From Variovorax sp. (lineage in GTDB: Bacteria > Pseudomonadota > Gammaproteobacteria > Burkholderiales > Burkholderiaceae_C), in the NCBI GenBank assembly GCA_017744285.1, contig JAGIBP010000032.1, positions 1-38,187 on the forward strand: a stretch of DNA of 38,187 nucleotides, read 5' to 3'. Below, one piece after another: positions 25,338-32,905 of the stretch. Numbering within the stretch: the first letter of the stretch is position 1; the number at the start of each line of letters is the position of its first letter. Made by a program: the position numbers and the translations under genes. The notes under the pieces are model-generated. The model did no database searches. It had not been told where the DNA came from and was given only the letters and a program-made list of their open reading frames with translations.

Positions 25338-26264
25338 CTACTGGGTGGGCGCTGATGGCTTGAATGACATCAGCTTCGCGTCGCTGCCCGGCACGCCGCC
25401 GGAGAGCGTGGCGCCGGCGCTCGTCTTGGCGAGTTCACCGCTGTTCTCGCGCTCGATGCGGTCCTGCGTCTGGCGGTTGAGGACGATGATGCTGATGCGC
25501 CGGTTGATCGGATTGCGCGGATCGGCGTTGTCCAGGTGCATGCTGTCGGCCAGCCCGACCACGCGCAGCACCTTGCCTTCGTTCATGCCGCCCATCACGA
25601 GCTCGCGCCGCGAGGCGTTGGCCCGGTCGGCGGACAGTTCCCAGTTGCCGTAGGACCTGTCGCCGTTGGTGTAGACGATGGCGTCGGTGTGGCCCGACAG
25701 CGTGATCTTGTTGGGCAGGTCGTTGAGCGTCGGCCCGAGTTCGCGCAGGATCGCCCGCATGTGCGGCACCACGCGCGCGCTCGCCAGGTCGAACATGGGG
25801 CGCTTCTCGCTGTCGACGATCTGCAGGCGCAGGCCTTCGGTGGTGATGTCGATCAGGATCTGCGAGCGGAACTGCTTGAAGGCGGGGCTGTTCTCGATGA
25901 GCTCATCGAGGCGCTTCTTCATGTCGGCCAGGCGCGCGGCGTCTTCCATTTCCTCGCGCTCGGCGTCGCTGAGCTTCTCTTCGCCTTCCTGCGCCAGCGG
26001 GTCCGGACCGCCGCCGGGAATCGCGCTGGAGCTGAGGCTGTTCTTCTCGCCGCCGCTCAACGCCACCTTCAGCGGCATGCGGAAATGCTCGGCAATGCCC
26101 TCGCGCTGCTTCGGCGTGGAGATGGACAGAAGCCACATCACGAGGAAGAAGGCCATCATGGCCGTCATGAAGTCGGCGTAGGCGATCTTCCAGCCGCCGC
26201 CGTGGTGGGCGCCGCCGCCGCCGGCGACCTTCTTGACGATGACGTGAGGCTTGTCTGCGCTCAT
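25338..26264 (-). CDS. motB: Flagellar stator protein MotB
   Basis: A 308-residue stator subunit that anchors MotA to peptidoglycan. A short cytoplasmic N-terminus with a Gly/His-rich segment (AGGGGAHHGGG) leads to the single membrane helix with the proton-binding D31 (AYADFMTAMMAFFLVMWLL). The periplasmic OmpA-like domain has ITLSGHTDA and NWELSADRANASRREL. A family C-terminal tail follows. It lies 16 nt after motA and 18 nt before cheA, forming a motA-motB-cheA unit. Confidence 0.97.
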   Translation of the reverse strand: MSADKPHVIVKKVAGGGGAHHGGGWKIAYADFMTAMMAFFLVMWLLSISTPKQREGIAEHFRMPLKVALSGGEKNSLSSSAIPGGGPDPLAQEGEEKLSDAEREEMEDAARLADMKKRLDELIENSPAFKQFRSQILIDITTEGLRLQIVDSEKRPMFDLASARVVPHMRAILRELGPTLNDLPNKITLSGHTDAIVYTNGDRSYGNWELSADRANASRRELVMGGMNEGKVLRVVGLADSMHLDNADPRNPINRRISIIVLNRQTQDRIERENSGELAKTSAGATLSGGVPGSDAKLMSFKPSAPTQ

Positions 26265-26280
26265 GCTCCGGCCCCCGCGC

Positions 26281-27141
26281 TCAGCGCGCCTTCACTTCGC
26301 GAACGTGCTCGTCGAGCTCGTTGAAGGAGGGCCGCTCGGTCGAGAACAGCACCTTGCGGCCGAACTCCACCGCCAGCTGCGGCGCATAGCCGTTCAGGCT
26401 CGCGAGCAGCGTGACCTTGGCGCACTGGAAGACCTTCATGCCCTCTTCCACCTTCTGCTCGATGACGCTCGCCAGCGGCATCACGAAGCCGTAGGCCAGC
26501 AGCACGCCCAGGAAGGTGCCGACCATCGCATGGGCGATGAGCGCGCCCATCTCCGAGGGCGGCAGGTTCGCCGAGCCGAGCGCGTGCACCACGCCCAGCA
26601 CCGCGGCCACGATGCCCAGGGCGGGCAGCGCGTCGCCGACGCGCGAGAGGCTGTGCGAAGGCACCTCGGCCTCGTGGCGGATGGTCTCGATCTCGTGGTC
26701 CATCAGTGCCTCGATCTCGAAGGCATCGGTGTTGCCGCTGACCATCAGGCGCAGGTAGTCGCAGAGGAATTCCATCACCTCGTGCTCGGCCATGATGGAG
26801 GGATAGCGGTTGAAGATCTCGCTTTCCTTGGGGTTCTCCACATCGGACTCGAGCTTCATCATGCCCTCCTTGCGCGCCTTGGCGAGCAGCTCGTAGAGCA
26901 GCGCGAGCAGGTCCATGTAGAGCTGCTGGTTGTGCTTGGACGAGCGCAGCAGCAGCGGCAATTCCTTGATCGTCGCCTTGATGGTCTTGCCGTTGTTGCC
27001 GGCAATGAAAGCGCCGAGCGCCGAGCCGCCGATCATCAGCAGTTCGACCGGCTGGAAGAGAACGCCGAAATGCCCGCCCATGATGGCGTAGCCTCCGAAA
27101 ACCGTTCCCACGACAACTAAGTATCCAACCAGCACCAGCAC
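26281..27141 (-). CDS. motA: Flagellar stator protein MotA
   Basis: A 286-residue proton-channel subunit with four membrane segments that drives rotation through contact with FliG. The start (M)LVLVGYLVVVGTVFGGY lines up with E. coli MLILLGYLVVLGTVFGGY, which supports the GTG at 27141; GGGGA lies upstream. The charged cytoplasmic loop (ELLAKARKEGMM) and the conserved prolines in DALPALGIVAAVLG and FVMPLA are present. It lies 63 nt after flhC, and no sigma-28 site was found in that gap. Confidence 0.97.
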   Translation of the reverse strand: MLVLVGYLVVVGTVFGGYAIMGGHFGVLFQPVELLMIGGSALGAFIAGNNGKTIKATIKELPLLLRSSKHNQQLYMDLLALLYELLAKARKEGMMKLESDVENPKESEIFNRYPSIMAEHEVMEFLCDYLRLMVSGNTDAFEIEALMDHEIETIRHEAEVPSHSLSRVGDALPALGIVAAVLGVVHALGSANLPPSEMGALIAHAMVGTFLGVLLAYGFVMPLASVIEQKVEEGMKVFQCAKVTLLASLNGYAPQLAVEFGRKVLFSTERPSFNELDEHVREVKAR

Positions 27142-27204
27142 ACGCTTCCCCTTTGCCCTCAGGCGTCAAATCAAATGGTTCGAATCTCGAATGAATGAAT
27201 CGCC

Positions 27205-27807
27205 TCAGTGGCCCCCGGCGGCTGCCGCGGGTCCGGCGTTCGCCTGATGAATGTTCTCGATGGCGTGGCCTCCATGCGCCTCCGCACGCTTCGGTCCGCG
27301 CGCCTTGCCCGCGCGCGAAGGCGGACGGCAGAGCACGCACACGTAGTCATGCTTGTTGTCGTGCGCATGCGCGACGAACTGGCCGCCGCAGCGGGTGCAG
27401 CCGCTCAGCTGCAGCATGTCGCTCTCGAAGAAGCGCACCATCGTGTAGGCGCGCGTGAAGTCCAGCACCACGTCTCCGCCGTGCGCCTCGATCTGCTCCA
27501 TGTACAGGCGGTAACTCTTGATGAGCGCCTGCAGCGGGCTCTCGGCCGCCTCGTCGAGCATGAAGCGGTACATGTTGTAGAACATCGACGAATGGATATT
27601 GGCCAGCCAGGTCATGTACCAATCCGTCGAAAACGGCAAAAGGCCCTTCGGCGGCGAAACGCCCTTCAATTCCTTGTAAAGCCGGATCAGCCGCTCGCGG
27701 CTCAATCCGACTTCCGCTTCCAGGAATTGCAGGCGGGCCCCGAGTTCGATCAGCTCGATGGCCAATTGCACTTCGCGGACTTCGCCGAGAACGCTTTTCT
27801 TGGTCAT
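27205..27807 (-). CDS. flhC: Flagellar master regulator subunit FlhC
   Basis: A 200-residue DNA-binding subunit of the FlhD4C2 activator that turns on class 2 flagellar promoters. Helical N-terminal domain, then a zinc site with C137, C140, C157 and C160, the same numbering as in E. coli. A basic tail (SRAGKARGPKRAEAHGG) follows. It overlaps the flhD stop by 4 nt (ATGA), so the two subunits are likely made in a coupled manner. Confidence 0.97.
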   Translation of the reverse strand: MTKKSVLGEVREVQLAIELIELGARLQFLEAEVGLSRERLIRLYKELKGVSPPKGLLPFSTDWYMTWLANIHSSMFYNMYRFMLDEAAESPLQALIKSYRLYMEQIEAHGGDVVLDFTRAYTMVRFFESDMLQLSGCTRCGGQFVAHAHDNKHDYVCVLCRPPSRAGKARGPKRAEAHGGHAIENIHQANAGPAAAAGGH

Positions 27808-28160
27808 GCCATTGCGTCCGCTTCACGCGATTGTTGAATTCGCCGCGCCGACATCAGGATCGACATATGAGCCTGTTGCAGCGTCGTATCCTTTTCTTCG
27901 CCAAATGCGGCAAACATCGGCTGGTCATCGAGCCGAAAACTGCAGAGCAGAAAATTCGACGCCGCCAATTTGACGATCTGGGTCAAAGACATGTTGGCAA
28001 GCAGGTCCGCCAATTCGCGGCCGACGCCCAGTCGATACATGGCCGCCGCGCGATCCTGCTTGGCGAGCTTCTGCGCTAGCAGCATATAGGCGAGGTTGAT
28101 GTCGCCGATCTCTTTCGAGATCTCGCCATTTGCCACGCCGCTGTCAGTTTCCAATTCCAC
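27804..28160 (-). CDS. flhD: Flagellar master regulator subunit FlhD
   Basis: A 118-residue partner of FlhC. The family core EIGDINLAYMLLAQKLAKQD (residues 17-36), then MYRLGV, LTQIVKLAASNFLLCSF with a cysteine at 73, and LQQAHMSILMSARR are clear. The GTG at 28160 is preferred: GGAG lies about 7 nt upstream (ACGGAGTGCGAAGTG) and the length fits the family. The TTG at 28208 would add 16 residues and lie across the putative promoter. The region upstream is very AT-rich. Confidence 0.94.
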   Translation of the reverse strand: MELETDSGVANGEISKEIGDINLAYMLLAQKLAKQDRAAAMYRLGVGRELADLLANMSLTQIVKLAASNFLLCSFRLDDQPMFAAFGEEKDTTLQQAHMSILMSARRIQQSREADAMA

Positions 28161-28188
28161 TTCGCACTCCGTTTGTCCGACCAGTAGT

Positions 28189-28214
28189 CTATCGGCAGAA
28201 AATAACAATCTTTA
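28189..28214 (-). promoter_or_regulatory. Sigma-28-like promoter before flhD
   Basis: Read on the minus strand, TAAA (28211-28214) is followed by 14 nt and GCCGATAG (28189-28196). This differs from the FliA consensus by one base in the -10 and one in spacing. It would give a leader of about 20 nt before the GTG at 28160, and it excludes the longer flhD start. Confidence 0.5.
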
Positions 28215-28465
28215 ACAACTTAAACACCACAATTCCGGAAAGTGAGACTTATCTGACACGACCCGGACGAGGCCTCAATAGGCACAGCTGCCAGGTAAGT
28301 AGAATGAGTACAACCTAAATCGCCGATCCCGTCTCATTGAGGTGATAAAAAAGTATTAATAATCCTTGATGAATGAATAAGTATTAATCGAATTCGAATT
28401 GCTTCAATGAATAATCATTGAAACGAAACAAAAAGTATCAATTCGAATTTCGGGTGTGAAATATT
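28209..28465. promoter_or_regulatory. AT-rich flhDC regulatory region with repeats
   Basis: No gene is seen. The stretch is strikingly AT-rich within a GC-rich region. AAGTATTAAT occurs twice (28351-28360 and 28379-28388, 28-nt period). The palindrome AATTCGAATT occurs twice (28391-28400 and 28440-28449). TTCAATGA-ATAA-TCATTGAA (28403-28422) is a perfect hairpin. Such a region before flhDC would suit several regulators and nucleoid proteins, and the hairpin may also end the upstream operon. Confidence 0.6.
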
Positions 28466-28759
28466 TCATGCCGCGCGGCTCCCGGGAAGGTCGCTGTCGC
28501 TTTCGAGACGGTGGATCCAGGCCATCATCTCGGCCACCGCGAGATAGAGCTGAGGCGGGATCTGCTGATCGAGGTTGACCTGCATCAGGAGCCGCACCAG
28601 GTCGGGCGACTCGTGCACGTACAGGCCGTGGGCCTTGGCCTCGCGCATGATCGATTCGGCCACGGCCCCATAGCCCTTGGCCACGACAACCGGCGCCTTC
28701 GAGGTGTCCGCATGCGAGAGCGCGACCGCGCCCTGCCGCTCGTCCGGGCGGGCCGTCAT
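28466..28759 (-). CDS. Stand-alone FlhB C-terminal domain protein
   Basis: A 97-residue protein matching only the last part of FlhB's cytoplasmic domain, beyond the NPTH site. Its QIPPQLYLAVAEMMAWIHRL parallels EIPAGLYTAVAEVLAWVYQL of the full FlhB at 14765-15907, and KGYGAVAESIMREAKAHGL parallels KGTDLVAQRIREIATLHKV. There is no membrane segment and no cleavage motif. It overlaps the fliK-like stop by 4 nt (ATGA). The same pairing of a FliK-like and an FlhB-like gene is known as ylqG-ylqH in Bacillus. A role in substrate switching of export is an inference. Confidence 0.9.
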   Translation of the reverse strand: MTARPDERQGAVALSHADTSKAPVVVAKGYGAVAESIMREAKAHGLYVHESPDLVRLLMQVNLDQQIPPQLYLAVAEMMAWIHRLESDSDLPGSRAA

Positions 28760-30075
28760 GCGGGCTCCTTCCCCGAGACGTCGAAGTCATGCAGCGAAAG
28801 GCCGATCGCCGAGAGCCGTTCGGCGAAGGCGCCGCCCTCGGCGCGCAGGCATGCGACGGTCTCCGGCAACGTCGCGCTCAGGCGGGCCCGCACGCTCTCG
28901 CCGTTGAGGCTGAGTCGCACGTCCACCGCGCCGAGCCGCGGGAGCTTCATCGACACCGTGGTGCTCCAGGCGCGCAGCGCTTCTTCATCGGCGCCGGCGC
29001 GCGCTTCGCGCTGCGCATCGTCGTGTTCGATCGACCATTGCATCGGCACCCCGGGCCAGGCCTCGCCGTTCCAGCGGAAGACGGCGGTGGCCAGCAGGTC
29101 CAGTTGCTGGTGGATGAGCGTGACGGCCTGCGGGTGAATCGCGTCGGGTTGCGCCACGGGCGGCGTGCGCGCGGCCGACGCCGTGGCGGCGGGGCGTGCT
29201 GCGGCGGCCTCCGCGCCGGGCCGGTCGGCCATCGCTTCCGCATGCACGGGCCGCGCCGCTTCGCCCCACCGATAGGCGGCTTGCAGACGGGCGGACTCCG
29301 GGTGCAGTTCCGCGTCGGTGCCCGGCGGCGGCGCGTCGACAGGCGCCGCAGGCGCATTGCCACCCGCGGGCGCGGCGTGCGCCGAGGATCTCTGCGCCGG
29401 TTCGGGGGCCGCCGGCTTCGGCATGGCGGCACTCTCGAAGGCTTGCGTGGCGGCGTCGATCACCGTGGCCGCGCCCTGCGCCCCGGCTTGCTGCGGCGCC
29501 GTGGCCGTGGTGGATGCCGGCTGCGGCTTCGCGTCGTCGGCTGCAGCCGTGGACATCGACTCGGCCGCCAGCGCCGCGGCGAGCGCCGGACCCGACCAGC
29601 GCGCCTGCGGCTCCTGCGCCATCTGCGCGAGCGTGCGGCTTCCTGCGGCGAACTCGGCCAGGTGCGATTCGTAGAAAAGCCCACTGCCGGCCACGACCCG
29701 CGAGAGCGAACTCGCGAGCGCACCCGCGTTCGGCGACTGCGCCAATGCCCAGGCGGGCGCCGCGCCGCGCACCGGCGGCGCATCGCCATGGACATCCGAG
29801 AGCAACGCGCTGATCAGGCGAGCCGTCGCCGACAGCTCCGCCTTCGCGGAGTTCGTCGCGCCGCCCTCGCGCTGCGCCAGTTCACCCGTGCCGCCGGGCA
29901 GCAGCCGTTCAAGTGCCGCGTTGGACGGCAGCCGCACGTCGTTGACGGCTTTCCCGACCTGCGGCACCGGGCCGGGCGGGCCGATCTCGGCCTCGCTCTT
30001 GATGGCGAGCACGTCCATCCGCGGCGGGTTCTTCGCCGTGAGGAGCGTGTCGATCAGCCCGGAGAGTCCGACCAT
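28756..30075 (-). CDS. FliK-like hook-length control protein
   Basis: A 439-residue protein. The first ~330 residues are low-complexity, Ala/Pro-rich and variable. The last ~100 hold the Flg_hook domain (TVSMKLPRLGAVDVRLSLNGESVRARLSATLP, here spanning about 375-405, then LRAEGGAFAERLSAIGLSL). FliK normally measures the hook and triggers the FlhB switch. The usual fliK lies in the fliFGHIJK operon, which starts at 35233 and leaves the window at fliH, so this may be a second copy. It overlaps the FlhB-like gene by 4 nt. Its ribosome site is weak. Confidence 0.85.
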   Translation of the reverse strand: MVGLSGLIDTLLTAKNPPRMDVLAIKSEAEIGPPGPVPQVGKAVNDVRLPSNAALERLLPGGTGELAQREGGATNSAKAELSATARLISALLSDVHGDAPPVRGAAPAWALAQSPNAGALASSLSRVVAGSGLFYESHLAEFAAGSRTLAQMAQEPQARWSGPALAAALAAESMSTAAADDAKPQPASTTATAPQQAGAQGAATVIDAATQAFESAAMPKPAAPEPAQRSSAHAAPAGGNAPAAPVDAPPPGTDAELHPESARLQAAYRWGEAARPVHAEAMADRPGAEAAAARPAATASAARTPPVAQPDAIHPQAVTLIHQQLDLLATAVFRWNGEAWPGVPMQWSIEHDDAQREARAGADEEALRAWSTTVSMKLPRLGAVDVRLSLNGESVRARLSATLPETVACLRAEGGAFAERLSAIGLSLHDFDVSGKEPA

Positions 30076-30106
30076 GGCGGTGCTTCAGTCGCTTGGCTCG
30101 AAGCGC

Positions 30107-30439
30107 TCAGTGGCGCGAGCCGTAGGCCTTGCCGAGCGTCTTGCGCTGGCTCAGCGCGCTCATGCGCGCGACCAGTTCCTCGATCTGCGGCTTGACGAGG
30201 TCGCACACCTCGTCCTGGTCCAGGCGGATGCGCGCGATCAGGCGCCTGATCGCGTCGAACTGCGCCGGCTCGAGCGACTCGTGCGGCTGCAGCGCCTTCA
30301 GGCGCTCGACCAGTGCGGCGCACTGGGCTTCCAGTTCCGGCAGCCGACCCCAATCCTTCTCGCGTGCGAGTTCGGCCATCAGCGACACGCGCGCGGCGAG
30401 CTCGCTGTAGCAATGCACGATTTCACTTCTGACTGCCAT
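30107..30439 (-). CDS. fliT: Flagellar chaperone FliT
   Basis: A 110-residue, mostly helical cytosolic protein, assigned as the FliD export chaperone from its position after fliS and its size. The sequence is poorly conserved, as usual for FliT: charged helices such as YSELAARVSLMAELAREKDW and LIARIRLDQDEVCDLVKP. The ATG at 30439 has GGAG 9 nt upstream. In enterics FliT also binds FlhDC and lowers its activity; whether that holds here is unknown. Confidence 0.8.
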   Translation of the reverse strand: MAVRSEIVHCYSELAARVSLMAELAREKDWGRLPELEAQCAALVERLKALQPHESLEPAQFDAIRRLIARIRLDQDEVCDLVKPQIEELVARMSALSQRKTLGKAYGSRH

Positions 30440-30474
30440 CTCATGGTCTCCGGTCGTCGTTGTCGGGCGGGGCG

Positions 30475-30897
30475 TCAGGCCGGCGCGGCGCCCGCGTCGA
30501 TCTCGCGCCAGGCGCCGGCGAGGTTCTCGAGCAGCCGGTCGGCCTCGTCGAGCGCCCGCGCATCGTTGCGCAGATTGGCGTAGAGCAGCCGCTGCACGAT
30601 GTAGTCGTACAGCGACGTGAGGTTGGCCACCAGCTCCGCCCCCGACGCGCCCGCGGCCTCGGCATCGAGGCTCGCCTTGAGCCCGTTCTCCACGATGGCC
30701 ACGGCCTTCGAGATCGCGTTGCCCTTGGCCACGACGTCGCCGCTCGCCATGTGGTGGCGCGCCATGCCGATGGTCGTCTTCGCACCGTCGAACAGCATGC
30801 AGATCAGCTGATGGGGCGACGCGCTCATCGCGCCGGATTCGACGCCGACGCGCGCATAGGCGCCTGCGCCGGTCCTGTGGTTGTAGGGGGTGTACAT
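30475..30897 (-). CDS. fliS: Flagellin chaperone FliS
   Basis: A 140-residue helical chaperone that binds flagellin in the cytoplasm and keeps it from polymerising before export. Conserved marks are YARVGVESGAMSASPHQLI, MLFDGA, KAVAIVENGLKASLD and LYDYIVQRLLYANLRND. The ATG has GGAG upstream. It lies 28 nt after fliD and 35 nt before fliT, in the common fliD-fliS-fliT order. Confidence 0.95.
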   Translation of the reverse strand: MYTPYNHRTGAGAYARVGVESGAMSASPHQLICMLFDGAKTTIGMARHHMASGDVVAKGNAISKAVAIVENGLKASLDAEAAGASGAELVANLTSLYDYIVQRLLYANLRNDARALDEADRLLENLAGAWREIDAGAAPA

Positions 30898-30925
30898 GGG
30901 GTCGTCTCCGGTCGCGCCGTCAATC

Positions 30926-32377
30926 TCACTTGCCGCTGGTGCCGTTCATCGCCTCGAACTGCTGCTTGAGGTAGGCCATCGTGTTGTTCATGCTGGAGAC
31001 CGTCACGTCCAGCGCGGTGAACTGCGCGCGGTAGCGGTCCATCGTCGCGTTCACGCGGTCCTGCATGGCGTTGTATTGGTCGCTTAGGTCGTCGAGCGTG
31101 GCGTTGATGCCGTCGGTGGCGGCGGTCAGCAGGCCGCCCTTGGCCGTGAGCTCGGTCACCAGCGCGCTCATCTGCTTGCCGTAGCCTGCGGTGCTGGTCG
31201 ATGCGCTCGAGAACAGCGCGGCCACGCCCTTCATGTTCTTGGCCAGGGTGTCGCTGAGCTTGGTCGAGTCGAGCGCGAGCGTGCCGTCCTTCTGAAGCGA
31301 GACGCCGATCTCGGCCAGCACCTTCATGTCGTTGGGGCCGCCCGCCTGCGGCGTCGCGAGCACCTGGCGCACGCGGTTGAGCAGGTTGCGCAGGGTCGAG
31401 TCGCCGGTCAGCGCGGAGGCGGTCTTGTTGTCGACGTCGTAGGCCGAGAGCTTCGTCGCCGTGCTCTGCAGCGTGTTGTAGGCGTTGACGAACGCGTTGA
31501 TGGCCGAGCTCACGACCGAGCTGTCGACCGTCATCTTCAGCGTCGTGCTGCCCGTGGCCAACAGCGACAGCGTGGTGCCCTGGATCGCCTCGGAGACGGT
31601 GTTGCTCTTGCTCACGACGTCGATGCCGTTGACGTTCAGCTTGGCGTCCTGCGCCACCGAGGTCTGGCGCAGCGTCTGCGTGCCGGCCGGGTCGTAGCCC
31701 AGCAGGTCCTTCAGCGCGCTGTCGCCGTCGACCGAGATCTTCATGCTGGACGTGGCGCCGGTTTCCTTCGAAGTCAGCACCAGGCGGTAGGGCGTGCCGC
31801 TGCCGTCGTTGACGATGGTGGCCGTCACGCCCGCGTCGGACTTGTTGATCGCGTCGCGGATGCCTTCGAGCGTGTTGTTGCCGTCGATCTGGATCTTGAC
31901 CGCGCTCTTCTTGCTGTCCGCCGCGAAGCTCGCGCCGGTGTACTGGCCGGTCGCCGCATCGAGCGTGCCGCCGCTGATGGTGCCGAGCTGGATCGTGATG
32001 GTGCCCTTGCCGATCGCGGCCTTGGCGTCCGCCCGGCCGTTGGAGACCAGCGACTGCGATTGCGCGAGCTGCGACACGTTCACCGAATAGGTCCCGGCCA
32101 CCGTGGTCGCGCCGGTGGTCGCCGAGAACAACGTGGTGTCGCCGATCGAGGCCTTCACCGTGTTGAAGAGCCCTGGGTCCGCCAGCTTGTCGCCGGCGGT
32201 CTTGAGCGTGTTGAGCGCGCTCTGGATCTGCGAGTAGGCCGACAGCTTGGTCGTGTAGCTCGTCGCCTTCGTCTGGATCGCGGTGAGCGGCTGGCTTTCG
32301 GCCGTCTCGAGATTCTTCAGGAGCGTGGCCAGGTCGAGGCCGGAGCCGACGCCCAGGCTGCTGATGGAAGTACTCAT
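30926..32377 (-). CDS. fliD: Flagellar cap protein FliD
   Basis: A 483-residue secreted filament cap (HAP2) that helps flagellin subunits insert at the tip. The N-terminus SSLGVGSGLDLATLLKNLETAE is the family signature. The C-terminal coiled coil (about 400-483) ends YLKQQFEAMNGTSGK. The middle is Thr/Ser-rich and variable. The ATG at 32377 is chosen because the family start follows it; the longer frame to 32854 lies over flaG. It lies 35 nt after flaG. Confidence 0.96.
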   Translation of the reverse strand: MSTSISSLGVGSGLDLATLLKNLETAESQPLTAIQTKATSYTTKLSAYSQIQSALNTLKTAGDKLADPGLFNTVKASIGDTTLFSATTGATTVAGTYSVNVSQLAQSQSLVSNGRADAKAAIGKGTITIQLGTISGGTLDAATGQYTGASFAADSKKSAVKIQIDGNNTLEGIRDAINKSDAGVTATIVNDGSGTPYRLVLTSKETGATSSMKISVDGDSALKDLLGYDPAGTQTLRQTSVAQDAKLNVNGIDVVSKSNTVSEAIQGTTLSLLATGSTTLKMTVDSSVVSSAINAFVNAYNTLQSTATKLSAYDVDNKTASALTGDSTLRNLLNRVRQVLATPQAGGPNDMKVLAEIGVSLQKDGTLALDSTKLSDTLAKNMKGVAALFSSASTSTAGYGKQMSALVTELTAKGGLLTAATDGINATLDDLSDQYNAMQDRVNATMDRYRAQFTALDVTVSSMNNTMAYLKQQFEAMNGTSGK

Positions 32378-32412
32378 GGCTGTTTCTTTCTCTTGTAAGG
32401 GATGAGTTCGGT

Positions 32413-32763
32413 TCAGGCGGATTCGCTCACCAGCGTGCCGGTCTTGCCGAGCAGCCTGGCGATGCGAAGCACTTCCTCGGAGGGAATCTGGCGGATCAGC
32501 TCGCCGCTTGCGCGGTCGACCACCTTCACGACCAGACGGTCGGTCTCGTCGTCGACCTCGAAGCGCACGCCGACCGACTGGCCGCCGAGCGATTCGTTGA
32601 TCTGGCGCACGGCGCTTTCGAGCGAACCGGGCGCGGGCTCTTCCGCCGCGAATGCAGCGGCATCCTTGCGCTGTGCGGAGACGGCGCCGGCTTCGTCGAC
32701 GCGACCCGCGAGCAGGCGCGCCGCCCAGGCGCCGTCTGCTGCCGTTCCAACCGGGATGGACAT
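32413..32763 (-). CDS. flaG: FlaG-family flagellar protein
   Basis: A 116-residue FlaG protein of the type that influences filament length in polar flagellates. The variable N-terminus is followed by the conserved C-terminal domain: AVRQINESLGGQSVGVRFEVD, DRLVVKVVDRASGELIRQIP and SEEVLRIARLL. It lies between fliC and fliD, the usual location. A large hairpin separates it from fliC, so its message may come partly from read-through. Confidence 0.93.
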   Translation of the reverse strand: MSIPVGTAADGAWAARLLAGRVDEAGAVSAQRKDAAAFAAEEPAPGSLESAVRQINESLGGQSVGVRFEVDDETDRLVVKVVDRASGELIRQIPSEEVLRIARLLGKTGTLVSESA

Positions 32764-32784
32764 GGATTGAACTCCTTGTGTTCT

Positions 32785-32831
32785 CGCTTTTCTCTGCGGC
32801 CTGCCTCACAGGCAAGCCGCAGAGAAAAGCG
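32785..32831 (-). terminator. Large hairpin between fliC and flaG
   Basis: Perfect 16-nt arms (32785-32800 and 32816-32831, CGCTTTTCTCTGCGGC and its complement) enclose a 15-nt loop with its own 4-bp stem TGCC/GGCA. It lies 75 nt after the fliC stop. No U-tract follows on the minus strand. It probably limits fliC read-through or protects the 3' end of the flagellin message. Confidence 0.7.
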
Positions 32832-32905
32832 CAGGCACGCAACCGAAGCCACATGCCTGCGCCGCGCCCGCACCCGCCGAGGCGGATGCAAGAGCGTGGG
32901 ACCTA

